A stretch of DNA of 64,000 nucleotides from Oscillospiraceae bacterium (GTDB lineage Bacteria; Bacillota; Clostridia; Oscillospirales; Acutalibacteraceae), in the NCBI GenBank assembly GCA_015066175.1, contig SVOW01000001.1, positions 305,912 through 369,911 of the forward strand. The letters run 5' to 3'. Of this stretch, positions 44,984 through 55,200 are shown piece after piece. The first letter of the stretch is position 1. Each line of letters opens with the position of its first letter. The translations under genes were made by a program, and so were the position numbers. The notes under the pieces are model-generated. The model did no database searches and was not told the DNA's origin. It saw only the letters and a list, made by a program, of their open reading frames with translations.

Positions 44984-46800
44984 TACTTATTTTTATCAAG
45001 CACCGGCATTTCAGTCATTCTGAGCCTTGCACAACCGTATGGGCAAAGTTCAATTTTTTCCACTTCTGAAACAGGCTCTCTTGACTTAGGAGTTTTTCTG
45101 CAGACAGATTTATACGGAAATTTAAGCCCCCAATTAATTCTGTTCATATCAGCCTTTATTGTTACAGGCGGATTTTCCTGAGAAAAAGGCACATCCCCTA
45201 CTGTGTTGAAATTCACTTCAAAGCAATCGTTTGCAAAGCCGTAGTTCCATGGAGATTTGGGAACGAACTGATAATCGCAATAAGGATATTTACGCTCAAC
45301 GCCTTTTTTGGTGTATTCCCTCATTTTCTTTTCGTAAGAAACAGGCACAGAGAAAAGCAATGAACCCATCTGCAAAGCGTAAAGATTGTTTGGTCTTTCT
45401 TTAAGACAGGGCACAGTTTCAAACTCAATTTCAATTTCTGTTTTGCCTGATTTTATTGCAAACTGAAGGTCCTTTATTTCTGAAACTTCACCGTTTACTT
45501 TAAGATTTTTTGCAAAAGACGGGATACGAATTTCAAAATCAAAATCCTTTTCTGCATCTATATAATAGTGCATTTTGTTGTTGAAAGGATAGTCAGTTTC
45601 AAGCCTGATTGTAACATCCTTTTCTTTAAGCACTGACGGCAACATAATTGAATTTAATATTGCATTTCCCTTATGCATAAACGCCGAAAGAGCAAATTTC
45701 GGCCAACCCTGATTGAAGTTTGCAGTGCAACAGCCGAAATTCGGCTCAAGTCCGAATGTGTGTGCATAAGGACCGTTTGTGCTGAATGGTGCCATAATCA
45801 TTGTTTTCTGACAAGCAGTCTGATTGACCTGCTGCACATACTGATGAGTCCACATATCTTCGCTGAGTGTGGCAGGCAAAGCGTTGAAGGCAAGCACTTC
45901 AAGCCTTTCTGCCCATTTATTTTCGCCTGTGTGTGCAAACATTTCTTCATAGGAATACATCTGCTCAACCACAGCACAGCATTCTGTGCCTCTTGTGGGG
46001 TCAAGACCAGAAAGCACTTCGTCGCCTGTAAAACCTTCAAAGGCGGTGCCGTTATATTTATCGAGAATTCTGCGGAGTTTTTCTGCGTTATCCGTATATT
46101 CTTCTCCAAGCAAATCGTGGGAAACTGCTTCGCTTTTAAGCATCATTGCAATGTTTACTATGTGAGTTTTTCTCAACCACATATGGCTTGGCTTTTTCCA
46201 CGAATCGATTGCAGAGTTATAATCATAGCCCTGCTCTTTAATGATTCGTGCTAAATCTTTTATCCAGTCTTCGCCATATTTTTTGTACAGAAAATTAAGT
46301 GAAATAAAAGATTCAAACCATCTGTATTTTGCCCATTTAAACAAGGTGCCTTCACCGCTTTTAAGCATATCGTAATAGTTTTTAAGCACTTTGTAAATAA
46401 CTTCGGGAATTCTTTCATCACCTGAGCAATCATAATAAACCTTGAGAGTTTTGCAGATAAGCTGTATTGCCCACGTGTCATATTTTGCCCTTTCTTCCTT
46501 TTTGCAGGGGCAAATCCAACCGTCTTCATCCTGGGCAGAAAGAATTGCATCAATATATTTTTTCACCGTTGCAATCATTTCTTCATTTTCAAGAAGATAT
46601 GCAAGAGGAATGAAACCATCAAGCCAATAAGGCACTCTTTCCCAACCTTCACGGTTACCGCCAATCCAACCACTATCGCGGATATCAGGCCAGATTTTGT
46701 GAAGATTGCCGCTTAAGCCTTCTGCCTGAATTGTAAGCTGACGGCGAAGCCAGCCTTCAGGTTTGATTTCTTTTGATGTATAAAAATTCCATTTATTCAT
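44983..46800 (-). CDS. GH127-type beta-L-arabinofuranosidase
   Basis: 605 residues. GH127 retaining enzymes use a zinc-thiolate cysteine as nucleophile. The zinc ligands appear as GTECCAVVEQMYSYEEM (Glu and Cys) and FGCCTANFNQGWPKF (paired Cys, the second the nucleophile). The N-terminus WLRRQLTIQAEGLSG and GWERVPYW are family-like. A C-terminal beta domain follows. No signal peptide, so cytosolic. The start overlaps the MFS transporter end by 8 bases, so the two are coupled. GH146 shares these motifs and is an alternative. The substrate may be arabinan, hydroxyproline-arabinans or another furanoside. Confidence 0.87.
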   Translation of the reverse strand: MNKWNFYTSKEIKPEGWLRRQLTIQAEGLSGNLHKIWPDIRDSGWIGGNREGWERVPYWLDGFIPLAYLLENEEMIATVKKYIDAILSAQDEDGWICPCKKEERAKYDTWAIQLICKTLKVYYDCSGDERIPEVIYKVLKNYYDMLKSGEGTLFKWAKYRWFESFISLNFLYKKYGEDWIKDLARIIKEQGYDYNSAIDSWKKPSHMWLRKTHIVNIAMMLKSEAVSHDLLGEEYTDNAEKLRRILDKYNGTAFEGFTGDEVLSGLDPTRGTECCAVVEQMYSYEEMFAHTGENKWAERLEVLAFNALPATLSEDMWTHQYVQQVNQTACQKTMIMAPFSTNGPYAHTFGLEPNFGCCTANFNQGWPKFALSAFMHKGNAILNSIMLPSVLKEKDVTIRLETDYPFNNKMHYYIDAEKDFDFEIRIPSFAKNLKVNGEVSEIKDLQFAIKSGKTEIEIEFETVPCLKERPNNLYALQMGSLLFSVPVSYEKKMREYTKKGVERKYPYCDYQFVPKSPWNYGFANDCFEVNFNTVGDVPFSQENPPVTIKADMNRINWGLKFPYKSVCRKTPKSREPVSEVEKIELCPYGCARLRMTEMPVLDKNK

Positions 46801-48202
46801 CCTCTGTTACCTCTTCATACTCTTTTGATTCCACGCCTTTTTTTACAAGGAAATAAAGAGGAATCAACGCAAATACACAAACAATGCCTGCCCATAAGAA
46901 CATATTTTTTGCAGGCACAATTACTTCTGCACCCGCTTCGTTTATAATGGTGCGCGCTGCATGCTGACAAGCCATATCGCCGATAACAGGACCTACAACC
47001 ATAGGAATAAGCACTGCAAAAATCATTCTTATACCCTGGAAAAGACCAGCCTTACCTTCGGGAATAAAGTCTTTTACTGCAGCACCAAATAAGATATTAA
47101 CAAGTGCATTGCCAAGCACAACGGGCACTATGCTTATAAGAATAACATAAATGCTTGTGCTTGTCGAAAGAATCAGGAAGCCTAAAGTAAGCACAATAAC
47201 GCCTGCTACAAGGCAGATTCCTCTTTTTTTGGTTGAAAGTTTAAGAAGTGTTACAATAGCGGTTATAGTAACGGCTGCAACAACCACAGCAGTTATTATA
47301 ACACCCGGTTTCAGAATGTTTTCAACACCGCCGTTATCGGGAAGAACAACATACTGAACATATGTAAGAAGGTAAGGATAGAAAACCTGGAAAGCAACTA
47401 TTGCAAAACAGAATGCAATAAGAGCAAGGTACAGCCTTGCATTTTCTTTAATAACAGACGGTCTGAAGCCATAGAAAAGGTCTGAAAGATAAGAAGATGA
47501 GCTGTTTTCTATCTGTGCAGTACGTGGTGGGTCTTTGATAAGGAATAAACCTGCCACACCGCAAAGAGTTACCACTATGCCAAGTCCGCCAAAAAAGAGT
47601 TTGTAGCTGATTGTGCCTGCCTGAGCAAAACTACCCACTCCTGTTACGGCAAAGGAAGATATCGTACCCACAACTGATAAAACAGTTTCCACAATCGGTC
47701 TTTGCTTCGGCACAGAAACATCAGTTACCCAAGCCTGAAAGGCTGCATCGTTACTTGTAGAGCCCATAAAGGTCATCACAATATCCATCAGGATAATAAA
47801 CCATACAGTATAGCCGAGAATTTTTGCTTCATCAGTAAGATTGAAAAGGTTTGCAACGTTTTCTTTTGAAATAAAACCAAACATTCCGGTAACTACACCC
47901 CAGAAGATATAGCCCACAGAAATAAACATTTTTCTGTTTTTCAGTTTATCGCTCAGTGCACCCATTATGAATGTGGTAACAACTGCTGCGATTGCTGAAA
48001 GCGCTACCATACGTGCAACCGCAGTTGTGGCCTCCATTGTGCCTCTGATAGCAGTTTGTGATACGTCAGCATAGATTTCATTTGTTATGAATGTGTTGAA
48101 ATACATATTTTCTGTATTCCACGCAATACCGCCCATAAAGCAGAAAAGAACGATTATAAACCAATTCTTTTTGCTTAATTTTTCATTAGACATCTTTCTC
48201 AT
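46793..48202 (-). CDS. MFS transporter (sugar type)
   Basis: About 469 residues, 12 hydrophobic helices. The ATG at 48202 is taken; the GTG at 48205 and ATG at 48193 are alternatives, since no strong ribosome site discriminates them. The MGALSDKLKNRKMF loop after helix 2 is the MFS signature. It sits between the phosphoesterase (25-base gap) and GH127 (8-base overlap), so it probably imports the arabinose-containing sugar. No substrate residues can be read. Confidence 0.85.
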   Translation of the reverse strand: MRKMSNEKLSKKNWFIIVLFCFMGGIAWNTENMYFNTFITNEIYADVSQTAIRGTMEATTAVARMVALSAIAAVVTTFIMGALSDKLKNRKMFISVGYIFWGVVTGMFGFISKENVANLFNLTDEAKILGYTVWFIILMDIVMTFMGSTSNDAAFQAWVTDVSVPKQRPIVETVLSVVGTISSFAVTGVGSFAQAGTISYKLFFGGLGIVVTLCGVAGLFLIKDPPRTAQIENSSSSYLSDLFYGFRPSVIKENARLYLALIAFCFAIVAFQVFYPYLLTYVQYVVLPDNGGVENILKPGVIITAVVVAAVTITAIVTLLKLSTKKRGICLVAGVIVLTLGFLILSTSTSIYVILISIVPVVLGNALVNILFGAAVKDFIPEGKAGLFQGIRMIFAVLIPMVVGPVIGDMACQHAARTIINEAGAEVIVPAKNMFLWAGIVCVFALIPLYFLVKKGVESKEYEEVTEDE

Positions 48203-48227
48203 CACTTTTCTTTAATTTAATATAGGT

Positions 48228-49490
48228 TTATTCAGGCAAAACCTGATAAGTTGCATCTTCAAACTGCATTGTCACATCTTCGCGAGTAAAGCCGTCAACA
48301 TCATATCTGTCAGAATAGAAATTATATTTGTCGATAGTGAATGTTGAATCAGGCTTACATGTAATCATAGTGCAACCTCTCTGTGAGCCAAGCTTATCAA
48401 TGCCTGAATATGCAAAATAGTCAATGCTGTAGCCATAGCTGAACTGAATGCCTTTGTATTCAAAAGTGGTGCTGTTAACGTGGTCGTGACCGTTGAACAT
48501 TGCCTTTGTTGAGCCGAGTTCAACCATTTTTTCAAAAAGGTCATCTTCTCCGTAGCCACAGCAAACAGGTCTGCCCTGCTCTGCAATTATGCCTTCAATA
48601 TATTTGAAATCGTCTGTATCTTTGTAGTCGTTTTCGCGGAATTCTGCCCAGGCATCGTCCATTTCAACCAAAGGAATATGGAAAAACGCGAGAGATTTAA
48701 CAGGTGCTGAATCTTTATTGATTTTTTCATTTTCAGCGTTCATTCTTAAAATTTCAGATTCATACCATTCAACCTGATTGGGGTGGACATTATCATATGT
48801 ACCCTTGATGCTTTCAATAATATTGTTACCGCCCACATAAGCCTGCGAGTCAATCATAATCAGCGCCTGAGTGATAACGCCTTCTGAATTTTTCACTTCA
48901 ATTGTGTGGTTGCCGTAGCCGTCAACATCTTCAGGTCCTGCCTGGAATAAGCAATATTTATATTCTTCATTTTCGTAGAATTCTGCAAGAGATTCTCTGT
49001 CAAAATACGAATATGCTTCAGCATCATGGTTTCCGAAAGTTACATCCCAATAAACACCAAGGCTTTCCATAAGGTTTGCAAAAGCCTTTGCACCGCTGAA
49101 GTTGTTGAAAGTGCCTGCACTATAAGGCACAGAGAAAGCAATATCACCCGTTGCAATAACAAGGTCAGGCTTTTCTCTTGTAACCATCAGAGCAACTGCA
49201 TTAAGGGCTTTTTCGTCAACAGTTTTTGACATAAAACCTCCACCGATATGAATATCGGTAATATGCATTACTCTGAAATCGCCGTCAGTTGTAAAATACC
49301 AGTTGCCGTTTTCATCTTTTTGCGGAGTAAGCTGATTTTCAATTTCAACTTTACCGTATGAATTGCCGAATTTTACAAGATGCTCAACTGTGAAATAATT
49401 AAGACCTGTAACCAAAACTGCTATAGCAACAATTGCAACAGCAGTGATAATCAGAGCCTTTTTTAATTTTTTGTGTTTTGTTTTCGCCAT
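48228..49490 (-). CDS. Membrane-anchored calcineurin-like phosphoesterase
   Basis: 420 residues with one N-terminal transmembrane helix (about 10-30), so the catalytic domain is outside. Motifs in order: HITDIHIGG near 77, ATGDIAF near 115, FGNHDAE near 150, FFHIPL near 247 and FNGHDHVN near 320. The family acts on nucleotides, phosphodiesters or lipids. AAGGAAGTGAC precedes the ATG. First gene of the operon with the MFS transporter and GH127. Not closely similar to the cytosolic phosphoesterase at 3131. Confidence 0.87.
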   Translation of the reverse strand: MAKTKHKKLKKALIITAVAIVAIAVLVTGLNYFTVEHLVKFGNSYGKVEIENQLTPQKDENGNWYFTTDGDFRVMHITDIHIGGGFMSKTVDEKALNAVALMVTREKPDLVIATGDIAFSVPYSAGTFNNFSGAKAFANLMESLGVYWDVTFGNHDAEAYSYFDRESLAEFYENEEYKYCLFQAGPEDVDGYGNHTIEVKNSEGVITQALIMIDSQAYVGGNNIIESIKGTYDNVHPNQVEWYESEILRMNAENEKINKDSAPVKSLAFFHIPLVEMDDAWAEFRENDYKDTDDFKYIEGIIAEQGRPVCCGYGEDDLFEKMVELGSTKAMFNGHDHVNSTTFEYKGIQFSYGYSIDYFAYSGIDKLGSQRGCTMITCKPDSTFTIDKYNFYSDRYDVDGFTREDVTMQFEDATYQVLPE

Positions 49491-49510
49491 AGTCTGTCAC
49501 TTCCTTCAGC

Positions 49511-49540
49511 AAAAAGCAGAGAATTCACTTCCCTGCTTTC
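49511..49540 (-). terminator. Terminator after the DUF3267 gene
   Basis: On the minus strand AAAGCAGGG...CTGCTTTTTG hairpin with T run. Confidence 0.65.
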
Positions 49541-49554
49541 ATCAGATATATAAC

Positions 49555-50136
49555 TTATTTCTTAGAATAAACTTTCATTCCTACTCCGTAGTCCTGTATC
49601 AGAATATCATCAGGCAATTTTGAAAACCTTACGCTGACAAACAAATCACCTGCTGCACCTGACAGGTTTGTAATCTGTAGCATATAAACAACCCAGAACC
49701 ACGTAGCGTCTGTGACAAAGGAATTTATTATTGCAAGAACAATTCCCCACAGAACAACCGGTGCTAAAGCAATAAAAATGTAAGATTTTTTATCATAAAA
49801 ATCACTGCTTCCCGCATAAGCGTACAGCCCCGTAAAGCCGTATTTTATTTTTTCAGTTCCGCAGATTTTCATTGCAACGCCATGAACAAGTTCATGGAGA
49901 ATCATATACAAAACTATAAACACAAGCAGAAGACCGAATCTGATCATATAATTTGTTATGCCATCTTCCATACTGAACAAAGAATAAATCGGCACAACAA
50001 AGTGCATCGGAACTGCTAATATAATCATAATAACAATTGCCAATAAATTAACTATCAACGATGCCTTTTTGTCTTTTTTCAGGTCAACATCATAAATCTG
50101 ACGGTAGCCTTCAGGCAGATATTTCATTGCTTTCAT
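49555..50136 (-). CDS. DUF3267 membrane protein, putative metalloprotease
   Basis: 193 residues from the ATG at 50136, where GGGTGATAAT sits as ribosome site; the longer in-frame start has none. Four hydrophobic helices. The second cluster contains LHELVHGV, an HExxH zinc motif followed by a helix, as in DUF3267 intramembrane proteins of the site-2 protease type. Substrate unknown. Monocistronic. Confidence 0.8.
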   Translation of the reverse strand: MKAMKYLPEGYRQIYDVDLKKDKKASLIVNLLAIVIMIILAVPMHFVVPIYSLFSMEDGITNYMIRFGLLLVFIVLYMILHELVHGVAMKICGTEKIKYGFTGLYAYAGSSDFYDKKSYIFIALAPVVLWGIVLAIINSFVTDATWFWVVYMLQITNLSGAAGDLFVSVRFSKLPDDILIQDYGVGMKVYSKK

Positions 50137-50217
50137 ATTATCACCCGTTTGCAATTATACCATAAAAGTAACTCACCATCAACCATATGGGATATTAATT
50201 TTCACTTTGATATCAGG

Positions 50218-51036
50218 TCATACATCGTTCTTTTTATTACCAAGCTGATAAAATGCCACTGCAGAAGCCGCAGCAACGTTTAACGAATCAACGCCGTGAT
50301 ACATCGGTATTTTCACAGTAAAATCGCAGTCAGCGATTGTTTGTTCAGCAAGTCCGTCACCCTCTGTGCCCATAATGACAGCAAGTTTTTCTTCGTTTGT
50401 AAGCCTCGGGTCATTGATTGAAAGAGAATCATCTTTAAGTGCCATAGCAACAGTTTTAAAGCCAAGTTTTTTTATTTCATCAAGAAAGTCGTCGTCAGAA
50501 AATGTCCATTCAATCTGAAACACAGTGCCCATACTCACTCTTGCAGCACGTCTGTACAAAGGGTCAGAGCATCCGGGAGTAAGAATTACCGCATCCATTC
50601 CAAGTGCCGCAGCAGAGCGAATTATTGCTCCCACATTAGTGGGGTTCATAACCTTATCAAGTATAACTATTCTTTCTTTATTTTTGCAGAGTTCTCTTAC
50701 ATCAGGCAAAGGTTTTCTTTTCATAGCGCACAGCATACCTCTTGTAAGCTTGAAGCCTGTCAGCTGCGTGAGAATTTCTGATTCTGCACAGAAAACAGGA
50801 ACATCTTTTATTCTGTCAAGAATTATCTTGCCTTCGCCCTCGATATGCCTTTTTTCCATAAGGCAGGAAACCGGCTCATACCCTGCATCAAGAGCACGCT
50901 CAATAACCTTGGGACTTTCTGCAATAAACAAGCCTTTTTCGGGAAATTCTCTGTTGAGCAACTGAACTTCAGTTAACCTTGCATACACATCCAGCTCAGG
51001 TGCAAAAAAATCTGTTATTTCAATAATTTTATTCAT
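50218..51036 (-). CDS. TrmH/SpoU-family RNA 2'-O-methyltransferase
   Basis: 272 residues starting at 51036, after GGAGAG; an in-frame ATG at 51048 lies before that site. SpoU motifs are NPTNVGAIIRSAAALG near 130, a middle DPLYRRAARVSMG, IMGTEGDGL near 220 and IPMYHGVDSLNVAAASAV near 245, which form the trefoil-knot SAM site. The N-terminal ~100 residues resemble the SpoU substrate-binding domain. It is an rRNA or tRNA ribose methylase; the target is not shown. Confidence 0.94.
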   Translation of the reverse strand: MNKIIEITDFFAPELDVYARLTEVQLLNREFPEKGLFIAESPKVIERALDAGYEPVSCLMEKRHIEGEGKIILDRIKDVPVFCAESEILTQLTGFKLTRGMLCAMKRKPLPDVRELCKNKERIVILDKVMNPTNVGAIIRSAAALGMDAVILTPGCSDPLYRRAARVSMGTVFQIEWTFSDDDFLDEIKKLGFKTVAMALKDDSLSINDPRLTNEEKLAVIMGTEGDGLAEQTIADCDFTVKIPMYHGVDSLNVAAASAVAFYQLGNKKNDV

Positions 51037-51112
51037 GATACTCTCCATTATGTTGATACATATATTTTAGACATATATCACGAGAATGTCAAACATTTTC
51101 TTTTTACAAAAC

Positions 51113-51140
51113 AAAAACCTCCGACATAAGCCGAAGGTTT
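51113..51140 (-). terminator. Terminator after fba
   Basis: On the minus strand AACCTTCGGC/GTCGGAGGTT hairpin, tail TTTGTTTTG. Confidence 0.8.
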
Positions 51141-51160
51141 TAATTTCATAATTTTTATTC

Positions 51161-52027
51161 TTATGCTTTGTTAGCTGAACCGAAGAGTTCGATTTTTTCT
51201 TTAACGCAAGCTTTGATTGCTTCTGCACCGGGAGCAAGAAGTTTTCTGGGGTCGAAGCCTTTACCCTGAAGATCTTTGCCTTCTTCGATATATTTTCTTG
51301 TTGCTTCCTGGAATGCAAGCTGGCATTCTGTGTTAACATTGATTTTAGAAACGCCGAGAGAGATAGCTTTCTTAATCATGTCAGCAGGGATACCTGTGCC
51401 GCCGTGAAGAACGAGAGGCATTGTGCCTGTTTCTTCCTGAACAGCTGCAAGAGTTTCAAATGAAAGACCTGCCCAGTTTTCAGGATATTTACCGTGGATG
51501 TTACCGATACCTGCTGCAAGCATTGTAACGCCGAGGTCAGCGATCATTTTGCATTCTTTGGGGTCAGCACATTCGCCTGCACCAACAACGCCGTCTTCTT
51601 CGCCGCCGATTGAACCAACTTCAGCTTCGATTGAAAGACCTTTTTCTTCGCAGATTGCAACTAATTCTTTAGTTTTTGCAATGTTTTCGTCGATAGGATA
51701 GTGAGAACCGTCGAACATGATTGAACTGAAACCTGCTTCGATGCAAGCTTTTGCACCTTCGTATGAACCATGGTCAAGGTGAAGAGCAACAGGAACAGTG
51801 ATATTAAGGCCTTCAAGCATACCTTCAACCATACCTACAACTGTCTTGTAACCGCACATATATTTACCTGCACCTTCAGATACACCGAGGATAACAGGAG
51901 AATTCATTTCCTGTGCAGTAAGAAGAATTGATTTTGTCCATTCAAGGTTGTTGATATTGAACTGACCAACTGCATAATGGCCTGCCTTTGCTTTTGTAAG
52001 CATTTCTTTTGCATTTACTAATGGCAT
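51161..52027 (-). CDS. fba: Class II fructose-bisphosphate aldolase
   Basis: 288 residues, typical of type B class II aldolases (glycolysis, cytosol). The metal-binding histidines are visible in HLDHGSYE near 84, IHGKYPE near 179 and LHGGTGIP near 207; the NVNTE motif binds phosphate. Start MPLVNAKEML is standard, and AGGAGTG precedes it. A strong sigma-A promoter lies upstream and a terminator downstream. Tagatose-bisphosphate or related aldolases share the fold, but the sequence favours FBA. Confidence 0.95.
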   Translation of the reverse strand: MPLVNAKEMLTKAKAGHYAVGQFNINNLEWTKSILLTAQEMNSPVILGVSEGAGKYMCGYKTVVGMVEGMLEGLNITVPVALHLDHGSYEGAKACIEAGFSSIMFDGSHYPIDENIAKTKELVAICEEKGLSIEAEVGSIGGEEDGVVGAGECADPKECKMIADLGVTMLAAGIGNIHGKYPENWAGLSFETLAAVQEETGTMPLVLHGGTGIPADMIKKAISLGVSKINVNTECQLAFQEATRKYIEEGKDLQGKGFDPRKLLAPGAEAIKACVKEKIELFGSANKA

Positions 52028-52063
52028 AATTTAAAACACTCCTATTTAAAATTTAACATAGTT

Positions 52064-52092
52064 ATTATATATCACTAACACTTAAATGTCAA
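52064..52092 (-). promoter_or_regulatory. Sigma-A promoter for fba
   Basis: On the minus strand TTGACA, 17-base spacer, TATAAT: a perfect consensus. Confidence 0.85.
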
Positions 52093-52203
52093 TGAATTAA
52101 CAAAATAAATTGCATATAACTTAATATGGAATCTTAGCATTGAATTTCTTTTTTTCAGAAAATTTCGAGCCGTTTTTACAACATAAACGTACATTACGTA
52201 CAA

Positions 52204-52236
52204 ACAAGCCATCTTACCGAAATAAGATGGCTTGTT
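52204..52236 (-). terminator. Terminator after the dockerin protein gene
   Basis: ACAAGCCATCTTA/TAAGATGGCTTGT hairpin; on the minus strand it follows the gene end and is followed by TTTGT. Confidence 0.7.
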
Positions 52237-52277
52237 GTTTTAATTATTTAATTTCTGCATTTTCAGAAACTCTGTTA

Positions 52278-55200
52278 TTACCAGAGAGCCTGAGTTTTCT
52301 TAACGTGTCTGAGGATAGCTGTGTAGTCTGTGATGATAACTTTGCCGTCACCGTTAACGTCTGCACAGTCGAACTCATAGCCTTCGAGAGCAGCTGTCTT
52401 CTTAACGTGTCTGAGAACTGCAGTATAGTCTGTGATAATTACTTTACCGTCGCCGTTGATATCGCCTTTAAGGTGAATCTTAAGGTCCTGAACAACTGCT
52501 ACACCGTCAACAACTTCTACTGTGTAGAAACGAGTTACGTGGTCTTCCTTTGAAATTATGATTGTGTAAGTGCCGTCTTCAACGTTTTCAAATTCGTAAG
52601 TTCCTGTGTTGCCTGTCTTTGCAAGTGTCTGGAGAGCTGTTTCTTCACCTTCTGCAAAGAGTGCGATTGCAATTGTGTCTGTATCACTGTTGAATGATAC
52701 ATAGTTACCGCTGATTGTTGTACCCTGGAAGCCGCCAACGGGGATAGTAACCGTTGTACGTGAAAGTTCAGCATTACATACTGAGCAGTAAACAACCTTA
52801 TCGTAAGAACCGGGAGTTGTTTCTGTTGCTTCAACGATATTTTCTTTAACTGCTTCTGCAGGTGTGTGTCCGAGAGCTTCAACTATTGTTGTGTAAGATG
52901 TGATAACTTCATTACATACTGCACATTTGTAAGTTATTGTGTAGCTACCGTCTGTTGTACATGTAGCATCAACCACATCGCTGATTTCACCTTCATCGTA
53001 TGTATGACCAAGTGCATCAACATAGTCATGGTCTTCAGTTTCGCCACAAACTGTACATGTGTATGTTGTGTAGCCGTCATCTGTACATGTGGGTTCTGTT
53101 ACAACTGCGTTTTCTTCATCCCATGTATGGCCGAGAGGAGTTGTTGCAACATAATCTCTTCTGATTTCTTCGCCACAAACTGTGCAGTAATATACTGCAT
53201 CATAAGAGCCCCAGGTTGTACATGTAGATTCTACAAGGTTTTCAATTACGTATTCACCTTCAACGTGTGCTTTAGGCTGCATCATAAGACGGACAATTGC
53301 AGTGCCGTCACTGTATACCCAAACAATCTCAGGTTCTTTTCCGTTGATTGTTACTGTAATATCTTCTTCTGATGCAAATTCATAGCCGGGAGCAACTGCA
53401 AGGTCAAACGATGCTGAATATCCCATATAATAGTCTTCTTCAAACTTCTGACCTTCAGCAGGTGTAGTAGAGTTACCTACAAGCCATTCTGTATTTGTTA
53501 CTGTGTACAATGCGCCTTCGGGAAGTGTATAAACTTCGGGACGGCAATCTTCGATAACAGCGCCGATTGTGGGAGCTGTTACGCCTGTGATTTCGATTTT
53601 ATCGACTACTGTGTTTGCAGGTTTTTCGATTGTGAATTCAGGTGACTGTACCCACATGTATGAATATGTATCATAAACGCCGGGTTTGTCGTCTGCTGTA
53701 TTCCAGTCAACGCCGTCAACTGTTACAGGAAGAACTTCATTTGCATCAAACATATAAGCTGCACCTGCGTCATCGTCAACACGCACCTGAGTTACGATAC
53801 GGTATGTGCCGTCAAGGAAGTAATCGCCGTCGAAATCCTGCCATTCGTCGCCAACCTTGATTTCCCATGAATAGGGATCACGATAAAGGAAATCTACTTC
53901 TTCACAGCCTTCACCCATTGTGTAAGTAATATCTTTATAGGGTGCGCCGTAAACAAGGATATCTGCGATATCTGTTGTTGCAGTAACTGATGTGATAATT
54001 TCACGGTCTTCAGGAAGAACATTTACAGACCAGATGTAGAAATCGTGTTCTACTGAATCACCGTTTGCATCTGTAACTGTGAATGTAAAGTAATCGTAGT
54101 CTGAAACTTTTGTGGGTGTACCTGAAATTACACCTGTTTCAGAATCAATTGAAAGCCAACCGGGGCCTGAAACCTTAGTGAAAGTATAGGGCTTCATACC
54201 GCCTGAAACATTTTCATAAATGCTTCTTTCAACGTACTGACCTACATAAGGCTTAATTGATGTGTTGTCATCGTTATAAGTAAGTTCACTAAGTGCTTCT
54301 GTTGCGGGGAATGTGTAAACTGCGCCGTAATAGTCGCCTGTCATTGTGTAGGTTGCAGTTTCATCACCGAATTTAACTGTAACGGGAGTCTGGAACTGTA
54401 CTGTATCGCCGATTCCGTCACCGTTTGCATCTTCTGCAGCAAGTTCAACATAAAGGCTGTAAGCTGTTTCGCCTGCGAAATAATCGCCTGTTACTTCTTC
54501 GCCTTCGTCAGGTTTGCCGTTTTCGTTTGCATCTACAAACCAAGTGAAGTATGTTGCATAGATATCTTCGTGTGAAGTTGTGTAGTCATAGCTTACTTCG
54601 CCGTTTGCTACGGGAGCTTTAACGCCGAGAATGTCAACTGCATTTATAAGCTCGTATTCTTCAGGTGTGAAGTAGTAAGTAACAATAATACCGATATTGT
54701 CGCCTTCTTTACCTGTGTGCATACATTCTTTGCCGTTTACGAATACACGTGTATTATCGCCGAAGTAAACATCATAATCAAGGCCTGAAGCTGAGTCGCT
54801 GCTTATCCAAAGGTCAATTCTGTAAAGCTGATCTTTTTCGTAATTATCTGTATCTTCAGCTTTAACTGCGTTGTCGTTTGATTTATCAGAGTCAGCATCT
54901 GCACCGGAATCAACCTTGTAAACGTCACCGTCTATTACTCTTATCCAGCCGGGATTTACAACTTCACCGTTAAGCATAAATGCATCCCAATCTTCAGGGT
55001 CTTCGGGGATAACCATATCAACCTTATCAAAGATTGTGGGAGTTTCAATTTCGATATCGATGATTTCTTCATACACATCGCCTTCTGCTTTAAGTCTTTC
55101 GGGATATGTATATACGAGTGTCATATCAAGGCCGGGGTCAGGTGTGCCATAGCGGGGTGAATAACAGGTATCATAGAAATAATATCTGTCAAAGTAATCG

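Noticed and set aside
45673..46254. Plus-strand 193-residue frame inside GH127
   Set aside because: A shadow of the GH127 gene with many Cys and no recognisable domain.
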